64,000 nucleotides of DNA, taken from assembly GCF_047308265.1 (NCBI RefSeq), contig NZ_JBKQWY010000010.1, positions 1-64,000 of the forward strand. The letters run 5' to 3'. Both the position numbers and the translations under genes were made by a program. Origin of the DNA: Maricaulis sp047308265 (GTDB lineage: Bacteria; Pseudomonadota; Alphaproteobacteria; Caulobacterales; Maricaulaceae). Every line of letters starts with the position of its first letter. The first letter of the stretch is position 1. The notes under the pieces are model-generated. The model did not search any database. It was not told the origin of the DNA and saw nothing but the letters and a program-made list of their open reading frames with translations. This document shows, piece after piece, positions 7,869-16,571 of this stretch.

Positions 7869-8905
7869 ACAGATTCTCCCGGGACCTGACAGGTCACACA
7901 ATGAAACGCTCCCCCGCCTTCAAGAATAGCGCGCGCAGGTGAACCCACAACCCGGCGACCTGGAAACAGTGCCTGAATGGCAGACAGCGCCCGCCGTTCG
8001 CCCGGTTGGCCATAGACCGGTACCACCACGCGTTTTGGACCTATGATCCAGTTGAGATAGCTGGCAGGCCAGATGTCCCCATTCGCACCGGTGACCCGCC
8101 CCGGCGACGGGATTGTTCGTACATCCAGCCGCCGTCCCCGCGCATCCGTCATGCGAGACAGCTGTCGACGGATCTGGATCAAACGCTCGGCCTGCGGGTC
8201 GTCATCCCCATACGGCGTCATGCACACGACCTGTCCGGGCCGGACAAAGCGTGCGGCATTATCAATATGACCGTCCGTGTGATCATGTTTCAGCCCGTCA
8301 TCCAGCCACAACACCGCGTCGAGCCCCAGTGACGCCTTGAGCTCGCGCGTAATCTGCGCTTCGGTGAGCCCCGGATTCCGGTTTTTATTGATCAGACAGA
8401 TCCGGGTCGTCAACACCGTGCCCTCACCGTCAAATTCCAGCGCGCCACCTTCTGTAACAAGGCGGTGTTCCATCAGTTCGGCATCAGTTTCACGCGCAAT
8501 ACGAGGCGCGACCTCCAGATCGCCCGGCATCAGGTATTTCCCGCCCCAGCCATTAAAGCCAAAACGGATGGCAAGACGTCTACCCCGTTCGGTCACAGCC
8601 AATATCGGGCCCGTATCGCGAGCCCAAACATCGCCATTTGAGGCCCGGAGAACACGAACGCGCGGTCCCAGAGCCTGACGGGCTGAGGCTTCGGCTTCGG
8701 CGTCGCGCGCCAGAACCGTCACACCAAAGCGCGACGGATTCGTCCCATCAAGAATGGCTTTGATCCACAGGGCAAACTCACGGCGCGGTGCGGCTAGGCC
8801 ACAGGGCCATTCCTCAGAGTTTGCCGGCCAGCAGGTAATAATGCGCGAGACCGGTTCGGCCTCATGAGGGATACGAAACTTTGTCATGGCGCGGGCGTCT
8901 AGCAT
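7850..8905 (-). CDS. aguA: Agmatine deiminase
   Basis: AguA converts agmatine to N-carbamoylputrescine and ammonia. The 351-residue protein belongs to the bacterial peptidyl-arginine deiminase/agmatine deiminase family. Visible marks are RIITCWPANSEEWP at the N-terminus, NGDVWARDTGPI, LEFDGEGTVLTT, the KHDHTDGHIDNAARF segment with the catalytic His/Asp, and the C-terminal nucleophile region ILEGGGAFHCVTC (Cys336). ATG 8905 has GAGG 6 bases upstream and is preferred over ATG 8887 (MTKFRIP), which has no ribosome site. It is the first gene of the operon that ends with aguB. It lies 45 bases beyond the receptor terminator at 8951-8975, so it may have its own promoter or rely on read-through. Confidence 0.92.
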   Translation of the reverse strand: MLDARAMTKFRIPHEAEPVSRIITCWPANSEEWPCGLAAPRREFALWIKAILDGTNPSRFGVTVLARDAEAEASARQALGPRVRVLRASNGDVWARDTGPILAVTERGRRLAIRFGFNGWGGKYLMPGDLEVAPRIARETDAELMEHRLVTEGGALEFDGEGTVLTTRICLINKNRNPGLTEAQITRELKASLGLDAVLWLDDGLKHDHTDGHIDNAARFVRPGQVVCMTPYGDDDPQAERLIQIRRQLSRMTDARGRRLDVRTIPSPGRVTGANGDIWPASYLNWIIGPKRVVVPVYGQPGERRALSAIQALFPGRRVVGSPARAILEGGGAFHCVTCQVPGESVCSERI

Positions 8906-8950
8906 GCACGCCTCACGCTGGCGAGCGCGAATACCTCACCCCAATAGCAA

Positions 8951-8975
8951 GAGGGCGGCCCGATGGGCCGCCCTC
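8951..8975 (-). terminator. Terminator-like hairpin after the Oar-type receptor gene
   Basis: A perfect 11-bp GC-rich stem (GAGGGCGGCCC and its complement) closes a 3-base loop. It lies 26 bases downstream of the receptor stop on the minus strand. The following T-tract is poor (TTGCTATT), so termination may be partial, allowing some read-through into aguA. Confidence 0.75.
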
Positions 8976-9000
8976 CGCTGAAAACCAATTCCGTAAGGAA

Positions 9001-12000
9001 TTAGAACTCGTAACGCAGACCAACGCGGACGCGGTAGACCGAGTTGTTCTCGTCTTCGTTGAAGAAGACCTGAGACGCGACGTTGCTGTAGATGTACTGG
9101 CAGTCGCCAGCAGCTTTACAGACTTCACCGGTCTCGTTGTTACGCAGGAAGTTGCCTGCGGCGTCTTGCATCTCGACGGTGACGGCGTTGACACGGCCGT
9201 TGGACGGACGACGAACAACCTGGCCCCACTCGTCATTGAGCAGGTTCGGGAAGTTCTCGATGTCCAGGACCAGTGCGAAGCGGTTCTCACCAACAAAGCG
9301 CTCGGCGTAGCTGATGCCCGGCAGCTCTTGCGAGAAGCGGAAGTCCCAACGCTGGACCCACGGAGAACGATCAGAGTTACGCGGGGCGATAGAGCCAGCG
9401 TACTGAGCGAGACCGTATTGGTTCACGAAGGCCAGGAAGTCAGCTTCGTCAGTTGCTGTCTCGAACACAACGCGGGAGTCGTTGAAGACGCCGTTTTCGA
9501 TGTTCGGGATGTACAGCAGATCGGCACCGTCACGCGGGCTACCGCCATTGGCGCGACCGAAGACCGGCTCACGATCAATGTTGTAACCGTAGGAGAACGG
9601 CGAACCGGACTGGATGATGCCGCGGACGTTGAAGCGGGACGTCAGGTCACCGAAGAACTCGTTCTCGTAGGAGAAACGAGCCGTGAAACGGTGCTCGACT
9701 TCGTTGGAGGACGTGCCGACGGCCGGGTTGTTACGGTCCGTACCGACGATGCCGCGCCATGCGGAAACCGCACGGGAAGACGTGTACTCCAGCAGGTCAT
9801 CAGCTTGGGTGTTGGCGTAACCAACGTTGAAGCCGAAGCCGTTGTCGTAGTCCTTGGCCACCTGAACGGAGAAGGAGAGGCTGTCGCCACCTTCCGTCGT
9901 GGTGATCATGAAGGCATCCGGAATGTTGAACTCACGGGAGGAGTTCGTCGGGTCAGCCGGATCCGGAATGTCGCCCAGGTCCGGATAGATCGGACGGCCA
10001 TCCGGTGCAATGCCAACGGAACCTGCCAGGTCGGCACGTTCGAAGGCCAGGTTACGCCAGATCAGAGCTTCGTCTTGCTTGCCGTAAACCACGGAAGCAG
10101 ACACACGGTAGTCATCGCCCAGACCAAAGCCCCAACGGTTCAGGTCGAGGTTATAGTCAGCACGCAGGGAAGCGCGGGTGACGTAAGGCATGTCGAAGTT
10201 CGGGTCCAGAACGTCAACATTGTGAACCGCGTTGAAGGAACGACGGTTGGAACCCGCGTCGAGCGTCGGAACACCGATGCCGTTAGCGATGATGCCTTGC
10301 AGAGCAGACGGGACGTTGAAGATGTCCACGCCCGTTGCGTCGTAGCCGAAGAAGGCGCCGGTCGCAGCGGTGTAGTTGTTGGAGATCCAGACCTGCGGGT
10401 TACCACCGGAGTAGATGCCGTAACCACCGGAAACCGTCAGGCGGTCAGAAGCGTCCCAGGTGAAGCCAACACGCGGCTGGATCAGGTCAACACCGTCCAG
10501 GGTGTCACGACCGGAGAAGCCGTAGATGCTCTCGAAGGAAGCCAGGGTGTCCGGGTCGGTTGCCAGAACGCTGTCTTCCGGAGCCGGCGGCGTGTCGTCC
10601 TGCGAAATGCGGTCATAGCGCACACCGAAGTTCACGTTGAACGTCGGCGTCACCTGCCAGGAGTCCTGGATGAACAGAGAGGTCTGCTCATAGCCCCAGT
10701 CAGCGATCACGTCGTTGGAGTCGTTGGAGAAGGCGTTGATGTAGTTGATCTCAGCCACACCATCGATCAGGTCTTGCAGGTCGTTGAAGATGAACTCGCC
10801 GCGGGAGAACTGACCGAACACGTTGAACAGGTCGTACTGCTCGTACTGGCCACCGAAGGTGATCAGGTGGTCGCCCCAGACATAGTCGCCCTGACCGAAG
10901 AAGATCGTGCGTTCGTCTTCGAAAGCGTTGTGGTGACGGAACACGTCCGGACCCAGACGGAAGGTCCGGGAGGAGTCACCGATCAGGCCCTCAAGATTGT
11001 TTGCGTTCAGGTACGGGTCGCTGTCGTTCACGCGGATGGTGAATTGACCAGCAGACGTACCCGTTGCGGACGTGTCGCCCAGGGAGTCCTGACCACGCAC
11101 ATACTCTTTACGAGCAACGCGGAAGATCGTGGAGAAGTTGTCCGTCCAGGAGGAGTTCAGCTCGGCGCGGTACACGTCCTGCTCGGAAGACAGGGTGTAG
11201 TACGTCGTCGGGAAGTTGAACGTACCCGCGTTGGAAAGCTGGCTGTCCTCAGAGTAGGTGTAGGACGCCGTCAGGGTGTGATCTTCGTTGATGTTCCAGT
11301 CGATCTTGCCGGTGTAGCGCGTGGATTCTTCCGTCACGGACGTGTCGGACGGCAGGCCAGCGTCGTAACCGTAGTTGTCTTGGACCAGATCACGGATGAT
11401 CGTGAACATCTGCTCATCGACATCCTGCAGGTTGCGGGAAACCGGGAAGGTGTTCTCGACGGTCTCGTAACCGGCAAAGAAGAACAGCTTGTCTTCGATG
11501 ATCGGACCGGAAACGAATGCGCCCCACTCGGTCTCTTCGAAGTTGGAGGTGACTTCTTCGTCAAAAGCTTCGTCGCCGACCAGGCCGTCGTCGAAGGTGT
11601 AGTAGTACAGGCCACCGTCGATTTCGTTGGTGCCGGACTTGGTGATCACGTTGACCAGACCGCCGGTGAAGCCGGTGGACAGGACAGAGTAGTCAGCGAT
11701 CTGAACGGAAGATTCTTCAATCCATTCGATGGACACCGGCTGACGCAGGGTCGGGAACAGACCTTGGTCGAGACCGAAGTCGTTCTGCTGGGCGAGACCA
11801 TCGATCACGAAGCCGTTGAAGCGCGGCGGCTGGCCGGCGATGGAGATCGTACCGTTGTTACGGCCGCGACCGGACAGCTCGGTGGAAGACACGAGCGGGT
11901 CGGACAGCAGCGAGGAGATGACGTCACGGTTGATGGACGGTTGAGCAGCCAGGTCAGAAGCGGAGAAGACAGAGCCCACGCCACCGTTCAGCTGCAGCTC

Positions 12001-12393
12001 GTTCTGAACGGCAGAACCGCGAACGACGATCGATTCGATAGAGGAATCGCCAGCGCCGAGAACGGCGTTGAAGATTTCCGGCTGACCGGAGGACAGGTTG
12101 ATGTCTTCCTGAACCAGGGTCTCGCCAGCGCCAGACACCGTGATGGTGTAAGGGCCACCCGGACGCAGGCCGGTGGCGAAGTAGGTGCCGTTGGCAGACG
12201 TGGTGGCGTTGGAAACGGCACCCGTTGCGTCAAAGCGGATCGTGACAGAAGCGCCGCTCACCGGGTTGCCGGAAGCGTCGACAATAACACCGCGGACCTG
12301 AGCAGTGGTCTGCTGTGCATAGACCGCAGCCGGGGCTGCAGCCAGCAGTGCGACGGAAGCCGCACCGTAAGCAAGTTTCGTAAACATAGACAT
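9001..12393 (-). CDS. Oar-like TonB-dependent outer-membrane receptor
   Basis: A 1130-residue outer-membrane transporter. Order of parts: signal peptide 1-26 (ending VYAQ), a carboxypeptidase-regulatory-like beta-sandwich at about 27-110 (TTAQVRGVIVDASGNPVSGA), a plug domain at about 115-250 (SIESIVVRGSAVQ, GRGRNNGTISIAGQPPRFN, VNVITKSGTNEIDGGLYYY), then a 22-strand type barrel ending in the outer-membrane signature RVGLRYEF with terminal Phe. Proteins of this Oar group bind unknown ligands, and some are linked to protease or peptide uptake. Two ATGs, at 12393 and 12387, share a GGGGGA ribosome site. Codon use is extremely biased towards preferred codons, implying one of the most abundant proteins; this bias also leaves the opposite strand open over the whole gene. 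It probably acts with an ExbBD/TonB system outside this window. Confidence 0.93.
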   Translation of the reverse strand: MSMFTKLAYGAASVALLAAAPAAVYAQQTTAQVRGVIVDASGNPVSGASVTIRFDATGAVSNATTSANGTYFATGLRPGGPYTITVSGAGETLVQEDINLSSGQPEIFNAVLGAGDSSIESIVVRGSAVQNELQLNGGVGSVFSASDLAAQPSINRDVISSLLSDPLVSSTELSGRGRNNGTISIAGQPPRFNGFVIDGLAQQNDFGLDQGLFPTLRQPVSIEWIEESSVQIADYSVLSTGFTGGLVNVITKSGTNEIDGGLYYYTFDDGLVGDEAFDEEVTSNFEETEWGAFVSGPIIEDKLFFFAGYETVENTFPVSRNLQDVDEQMFTIIRDLVQDNYGYDAGLPSDTSVTEESTRYTGKIDWNINEDHTLTASYTYSEDSQLSNAGTFNFPTTYYTLSSEQDVYRAELNSSWTDNFSTIFRVARKEYVRGQDSLGDTSATGTSAGQFTIRVNDSDPYLNANNLEGLIGDSSRTFRLGPDVFRHHNAFEDERTIFFGQGDYVWGDHLITFGGQYEQYDLFNVFGQFSRGEFIFNDLQDLIDGVAEINYINAFSNDSNDVIADWGYEQTSLFIQDSWQVTPTFNVNFGVRYDRISQDDTPPAPEDSVLATDPDTLASFESIYGFSGRDTLDGVDLIQPRVGFTWDASDRLTVSGGYGIYSGGNPQVWISNNYTAATGAFFGYDATGVDIFNVPSALQGIIANGIGVPTLDAGSNRRSFNAVHNVDVLDPNFDMPYVTRASLRADYNLDLNRWGFGLGDDYRVSASVVYGKQDEALIWRNLAFERADLAGSVGIAPDGRPIYPDLGDIPDPADPTNSSREFNIPDAFMITTTEGGDSLSFSVQVAKDYDNGFGFNVGYANTQADDLLEYTSSRAVSAWRGIVGTDRNNPAVGTSSNEVEHRFTARFSYENEFFGDLTSRFNVRGIIQSGSPFSYGYNIDREPVFGRANGGSPRDGADLLYIPNIENGVFNDSRVVFETATDEADFLAFVNQYGLAQYAGSIAPRNSDRSPWVQRWDFRFSQELPGISYAERFVGENRFALVLDIENFPNLLNDEWGQVVRRPSNGRVNAVTVEMQDAAGNFLRNNETGEVCKAAGDCQYIYSNVASQVFFNEDENNSVYRVRVGLRYEF

Positions 12394-12704
12394 CTGGAAA
12401 TGTCCCCCAATCTATCGACCTAGAGGGCACATGCCCTCCACTAGCACGGGCCTCGTAGAACTATCCGGCGAAGAAAAAAAGACGGAAATTTAAAGGTTTT
12501 ACGACAGGCCCGGTTGCGTGTTGCAAGTGCGAAATACGGGTCGACCCAAAATATGCGTCAAACACTGTGTTCTACCGCTATATCCGGGATACTCCCCCTG
12601 TGAACAACCGCTGAAATTTGCTCCAACGGCTTTACCTCTGCCGGATGAAAGTCCATAGCTGCGGCTTAAATGTAACACCCAATTCTAGCCCAAGAGTTCC
12701 CCTG
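12394..12704. promoter_or_regulatory. Divergent promoter region of the Oar-like receptor
   Basis: This 311-base gap separates the receptor (minus) from the glycosyltransferase (plus). A perfect 6-bp stem with a 4-base loop (GAGGGC, loop, GCCCTC) lies at 12423-12438, about 30 bases before the receptor ATG. It mirrors the hairpin at 1041-1056 before the beta-helix lipoprotein and may stabilise the mRNA. A possible minus-strand -35 box TTGACG occurs near 12557-12562, but a matching -10 is unclear. Stop codons and the absence of family similarity argue against a gene here; the open frame upstream of 12705 is taken to be non-coding. Confidence 0.5.
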
Positions 12705-14369
12705 ATGGCTGAATCAGCTGTTCTGAAACATTTCTCGCGCGATCCCGGGCTGAAAACAGCCTTGAGCGTGATTCTGGGCCTCGCCCTGTTCCGCCTGATC
12801 CTTCTGCTCCTGAGCCCCCTGCCCTTGCATGCAGACGAGACCCAATACTGGATCTGGTCCCAGACCTTTGATTTCGGCTATTTCTCCAAACCACCGCTCA
12901 TCGCCTGGGTGATCGCCCTCTCAACCAGCCTGTTTGGCGATAGCGAGGCGGCGGTGCGTCTACCCGTGATCTTCCTTCACAGCGGAACTGCGAGCTTCAT
13001 TCTCCTGATCCTGCGCCATATCGGTGCGCCGCGTGTCGGCTTTTGGTCGGCGATTGTCTATCTGACCATGCCTGCGATCTGGCTGTCCGCTGGCATCATG
13101 TCGACCGACACCCTGCTTCTGTGTGCCTGGTCGGGTGCCCTGTATGCTCTGCTGCGACTGCGTTCGGAACAGACCTGGCCTACGGGCATCGCTCTGGGTG
13201 TTGCGATCGGTCTGGGCTTTCTGGCCAAATACGCGATGATCTATTTTGTGGTCGGCCTCGGTCTGGCAATGGTGTTTGACCCGCTGACACGGCGGGCCCT
13301 GCTCAGCCTGAAAGGGCTGGCGGCCGGCATGCTCGCCCTGGCCATTTTCTCGCCGAACATCGCCTGGAATGCCGCCCATGACTTCGCGACCGTCAGCCAC
13401 ACTGCAGCGAATGCCAACTGGGGCGGCGACATGTTCCACCCGGGCGAGATGCTGGACTTCATCCTCGGACAGTTCGGCATTTTGGGGCCGGCCCTGTTCC
13501 CGCTGCTCGTGATCACGGTCTGGCAGGTCCTGCGCAGGCTGGCGGCTGGGCTGAGCGGTGCGGTGACCGAAACCTTTGCAGACCCGGTCGATGCCCATGC
13601 TGGTCTACTTGTCGGCTTTGTCTGGCCGCCGATCGTTATTGTGTCACTGCAGGCTTTTCTGAGCCGGGCGCACGCCAACTGGGCCGCTGCGGCTTATGTC
13701 GGCGGCATCATTCTGGTAACTGCCTTCCTGCTGCGGGGACCCAACTGGCGCCGTGTCGTCTTGCTGGCGTCAATTGGTGTTCATACCTTCTTAGGCTTGC
13801 TGGGGACCGTAATGATCTTCAGCCCCGGCTTCACGGAGTGGATCGGCGCGGAAAACGCGTTCAAACGCGTGCGCGCATGGCGGGAGACCGGGACCTTGGT
13901 GGAAGAGGTGAGCCGCGCTGCGCCCTATACCGCCGTCCTGTTTGATGATCGCAACGTGTTTCACCAGATGCAGCGCTACGCCCCCGATCTGGCCGCGCCG
14001 CAATATATGTGGTGGCGCTATTCCGGACCCACCAATCATGCCGAGCGGGAATGGCCCATGCCCGACGGTCTGGAGGGTGATCTCCTGGTGATTTCTCACC
14101 GACCGCTGGAGGTCGACCGTATCCGCCAGGATTTCCGCCAGATGGAGGCCGTAGACACGCTCATCATTCCTCTGGGTGGGGAGAAAGTGCGCGAACTCAC
14201 GGTCTGGCGCGTCAACATCCATGAACGCGTGCCGCGCGATACTGCGTATGAAGATTACTGGCTGGGTGTGGATGCGGCGAAAAGGGCCGGCGAGGCGCCG
14301 GCCATTCTCACTCCGGAAGACCGAGCGATAGGCACAGGTTCTGAACAGCCTGAACCGCAGCGCCCTTGA
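12705..14369 (+). CDS. ArnT/PMT-like GT-C glycosyltransferase
   Basis: A 554-residue integral membrane glycosyltransferase of the GT39/GT83 (GT-C) type, using a polyprenyl-phosphate sugar donor in the inner membrane. After a cytoplasmic start and first helix it has the family active-site loop: LHADETQYWIWSQTFDFGYFSKPPLIAW, i.e. the acidic D-E pair followed by the GYFSKPPL motif. Many hydrophobic segments follow up to about residue 390, then a soluble periplasmic C-terminal domain. I start at ATG 12705 (MAESAVLKHFS); the frame stays open upstream to a TTG at 12618, but that part looks non-coding. Acceptors could be lipid A, proteins or glycans. The last 62 bases overlap the convergent argC gene, and the final 20 or so residues look like unstructured tail. 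Confidence 0.82.
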   Translation: MAESAVLKHFSRDPGLKTALSVILGLALFRLILLLLSPLPLHADETQYWIWSQTFDFGYFSKPPLIAWVIALSTSLFGDSEAAVRLPVIFLHSGTASFILLILRHIGAPRVGFWSAIVYLTMPAIWLSAGIMSTDTLLLCAWSGALYALLRLRSEQTWPTGIALGVAIGLGFLAKYAMIYFVVGLGLAMVFDPLTRRALLSLKGLAAGMLALAIFSPNIAWNAAHDFATVSHTAANANWGGDMFHPGEMLDFILGQFGILGPALFPLLVITVWQVLRRLAAGLSGAVTETFADPVDAHAGLLVGFVWPPIVIVSLQAFLSRAHANWAAAAYVGGIILVTAFLLRGPNWRRVVLLASIGVHTFLGLLGTVMIFSPGFTEWIGAENAFKRVRAWRETGTLVEEVSRAAPYTAVLFDDRNVFHQMQRYAPDLAAPQYMWWRYSGPTNHAEREWPMPDGLEGDLLVISHRPLEVDRIRQDFRQMEAVDTLIIPLGGEKVRELTVWRVNIHERVPRDTAYEDYWLGVDAAKRAGEAPAILTPEDRAIGTGSEQPEPQRP

Positions 14370-15237
14370 GCAGATTGTCTTCGGCACACACAATCACGGC
14401 ATGATGCCCGTCGGCACCGACGGCGAACCCGCCCAGGACAGCTCCCGGATTGTAGGCCCCATCACGAATCTCCGGAGCCATGTCCTGGATTCGCACGAGG
14501 GCTTCATCCTGATAGAACGCCGCGAAATGGGCCTGGAGCGTGTCTGGCGTCATCGCGTCCTTGAGATCGAGGTGAACCGTGGCCGTAATACCTCGGAAAA
14601 ACTCGGCAACATGGGGAGTAAACCGCACCTCTAGGCCCAGATGGCGAGACATCTCACGCTCATGGATATGCCCTGTCAGGGCATAGGGCATGAGATTATC
14701 CTTGAGGGCTTCGGTGTCATTCTTGCGCGAAGGCGTGGTGCCTGCGCCGGAATACCCTGAAACACCAAACACGTGGGCGGGAGCCGCCAGGTGATCCCGC
14801 AAAGGAGCCACGGCGAGCTGGCCAGCGGTGGCATAACACCCCGGATTGGCTATGCGCCGGGCCCCAGCGATGCGCTCGCGACCATAAGCTTCGGGCAGGC
14901 CATAGACCCAGTTGTCGTCGAAACGGTAATCCGCCGACAGATCCACGATCACTCGCTGCGGTGCCAGACTGTCGATTGCCGCGACATAGGGCTCCCCCGC
15001 CCCATTGGGCAGAGCCAGCACAACCGCATCAATATCCAGCCCGGCCAGGGTTTCGGGATCCGGCATTTTGAAAACAAGGTCGGGATCGGCTTCCGGTGCC
15101 ATCTCCGTCACATGCCGACCGCTCAATGAGCGCGAACCGGCCCAGGCCAGAACCATGTCATCGCGTTCCGAAATCAGTCGAATAAGCTCGCGACCCGTGT
15201 GGCCCCGCGCCCCGACAAGAGCGATACGGGCTGTCAT
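14308..15237 (-). CDS. argC: N-acetyl-gamma-glutamyl-phosphate reductase
   Basis: ArgC reduces N-acetylglutamyl phosphate to the semialdehyde with NADPH. The Rossmann loop is IALVGARGHTGRELIRLI at the N-terminus; the catalytic cysteine is Cys134 in RRIANPGCYATAGQLAV; a conserved SGYSGAGTTPSRKN follows and HVAEFF lies in the C-terminal half. The length of 309 is that of the shorter (type 2-like) ArgC proteins. Its start overlaps the stop of the upstream synthase/kinase gene by 4 bases (ATGA). Its 3' end overlaps the glycosyltransferase gene on the other strand by 62 bases, so both C-termini are encoded by the same DNA. Confidence 0.93.
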   Translation of the reverse strand: MTARIALVGARGHTGRELIRLISERDDMVLAWAGSRSLSGRHVTEMAPEADPDLVFKMPDPETLAGLDIDAVVLALPNGAGEPYVAAIDSLAPQRVIVDLSADYRFDDNWVYGLPEAYGRERIAGARRIANPGCYATAGQLAVAPLRDHLAAPAHVFGVSGYSGAGTTPSRKNDTEALKDNLMPYALTGHIHEREMSRHLGLEVRFTPHVAEFFRGITATVHLDLKDAMTPDTLQAHFAAFYQDEALVRIQDMAPEIRDGAYNPGAVLGGFAVGADGHHAVIVCAEDNLLKGAAVQAVQNLCLSLGLPE

Positions 15238-16571
15238 GTCACCGCCTCCAGGGTTGCGGGCAGAGCGAGGATATCGGCGATCATCGCGTCTGTCACACCG
15301 AGCTCACCGCGCCAGAACACGGTCCATTCAGAGGTCCGGATGGCGCCATCACACTCTTCAAAATAGAATCCATTGACCGGATTGTCAGTGCGCGACCGCC
15401 AGATCAATTGCGGCGCATAGGCGATCAGCTGTCGCCAGACCGCGCGGCCAAGCCCCTCGCCACGCGCATCATCCTGGACCGCGAACTTGTCGAGATAGGT
15501 CCATGCGCCCATGCGGCGGGTGATGGCTGCCGCCCGGTAATTCTCCGAGATCAGGGCGTGATCGATTTTCACTTGATCCCAATATCCCGTGACGGCGGGC
15601 CGGCCGAAGGAGCGGGTGACCAGAGCGTCCAGCCGGTCCATGTCGATCTCGGCCTTGGCATGGAGCGCAGAGATCTTCTCCCCGCGCCGGACCAGGGTTC
15701 CCGCACCGGCATGCGTGAACAATTCGCGCGTCAGCTCCGTGGGCCGGGTGATCGCCACAGAGCTCGACAAGGGCAGGTCGGCCAGCAGGCGATGGATTTC
15801 CTGCAGCTTGAGCTGCATGCCCCCACTGACCCAGTCCGCCGCCAGCAATTCGTCATAGTCGGTGGCCAGGTTGATCGCGGAGAGGATCTGACCGGTCTGA
15901 TCCAGCAAGCCACCCGTGCCTGTCAGGAAAATCACCTTGTAGGGCTGGAGCGCATGTACCAGAGCCCGCACGGCGGCATCGGCATTGACATTGACCAGAC
16001 ACCCCTCCGCCGTTTCACCCAGACAGGCCAGGATTGGTGCCTGTCCTGCCCGAGCGGCCGCGGCCACCAGATCCAGGCGGACTCGCGACGGTTCGCCTAC
16101 ACGCCCCAGACGCTCACGATCCACCAGCTCGGCTTCGAACACACCGGACGGCACGGCGGCGGCTTGCCCTCCAGCAGCACGCACCGCATCCACCAGGCTC
16201 AGATTGGCCGTGGTCAACGTCTCGCGAACAACCGGGATGGCGGCATCCGGCGTCACGCGCAATCCGTCCACACGCTCTTCCACAATGCCTGCATCACCCA
16301 AGGCAGCATCAAGCTGAGGCCCGCCACCATGCACGACGACAGGCGACAGCCCCACGGTCTGCAGGAAGGCCAGTGCGTTCGCCAAACCTTCCAGATCGTC
16401 GCGGATCACCGCGCCGCCCACCTTGATGACCGCAAAACGTTCCTGGTCGACGCCAGAAAAACGCGACAGGTATTCACGGATTTCCTTGCCATCACGCATG
16501 TGCGACAGCAATTGCACGATCGTCTGGCGGACCCCGTTATCCTTGGAGCCGCCGGTCTGTGTCTGGTTCAT
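15234..16571 (-). CDS. Bifunctional N-acetylglutamate synthase/kinase
   Basis: A 445-residue fusion that performs the first two steps of arginine synthesis: acetylation of glutamate and phosphorylation of the product. The amino-acid-kinase domain covers about residues 40-290 (AVIKVGGAVIRDD, PVVVHGGGPQLDAAL, FLTGTGGLLD, GGMQLKLQEI). The C-terminal part, about 300-440, is a GNAT-type acetyltransferase domain (YWDQVKIDHALISENYRAAA, KFAVQDDARGEGLGRAVWRQL, WRSRTDNPVNGFYFEECDG). This is the vertebrate-like NAGS/K type structurally known from Maricaulis maris and Xanthomonas campestris, and is feedback-controlled by arginine in those proteins. It lies between the carbamoyltransferase gene (4-base overlap) and argC (4-base overlap), so all three are co-translated. 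Confidence 0.93.
   Translation of the reverse strand: MNQTQTGGSKDNGVRQTIVQLLSHMRDGKEIREYLSRFSGVDQERFAVIKVGGAVIRDDLEGLANALAFLQTVGLSPVVVHGGGPQLDAALGDAGIVEERVDGLRVTPDAAIPVVRETLTTANLSLVDAVRAAGGQAAAVPSGVFEAELVDRERLGRVGEPSRVRLDLVAAAARAGQAPILACLGETAEGCLVNVNADAAVRALVHALQPYKVIFLTGTGGLLDQTGQILSAINLATDYDELLAADWVSGGMQLKLQEIHRLLADLPLSSSVAITRPTELTRELFTHAGAGTLVRRGEKISALHAKAEIDMDRLDALVTRSFGRPAVTGYWDQVKIDHALISENYRAAAITRRMGAWTYLDKFAVQDDARGEGLGRAVWRQLIAYAPQLIWRSRTDNPVNGFYFEECDGAIRTSEWTVFWRGELGVTDAMIADILALPATLEAVT

Noticed and set aside
8881..12423. 1180-codon open frame on the plus strand
   Set aside because: It is the shadow of the Oar-like receptor gene; the minus-strand product has signal peptide, plug and barrel features, the plus product has none.
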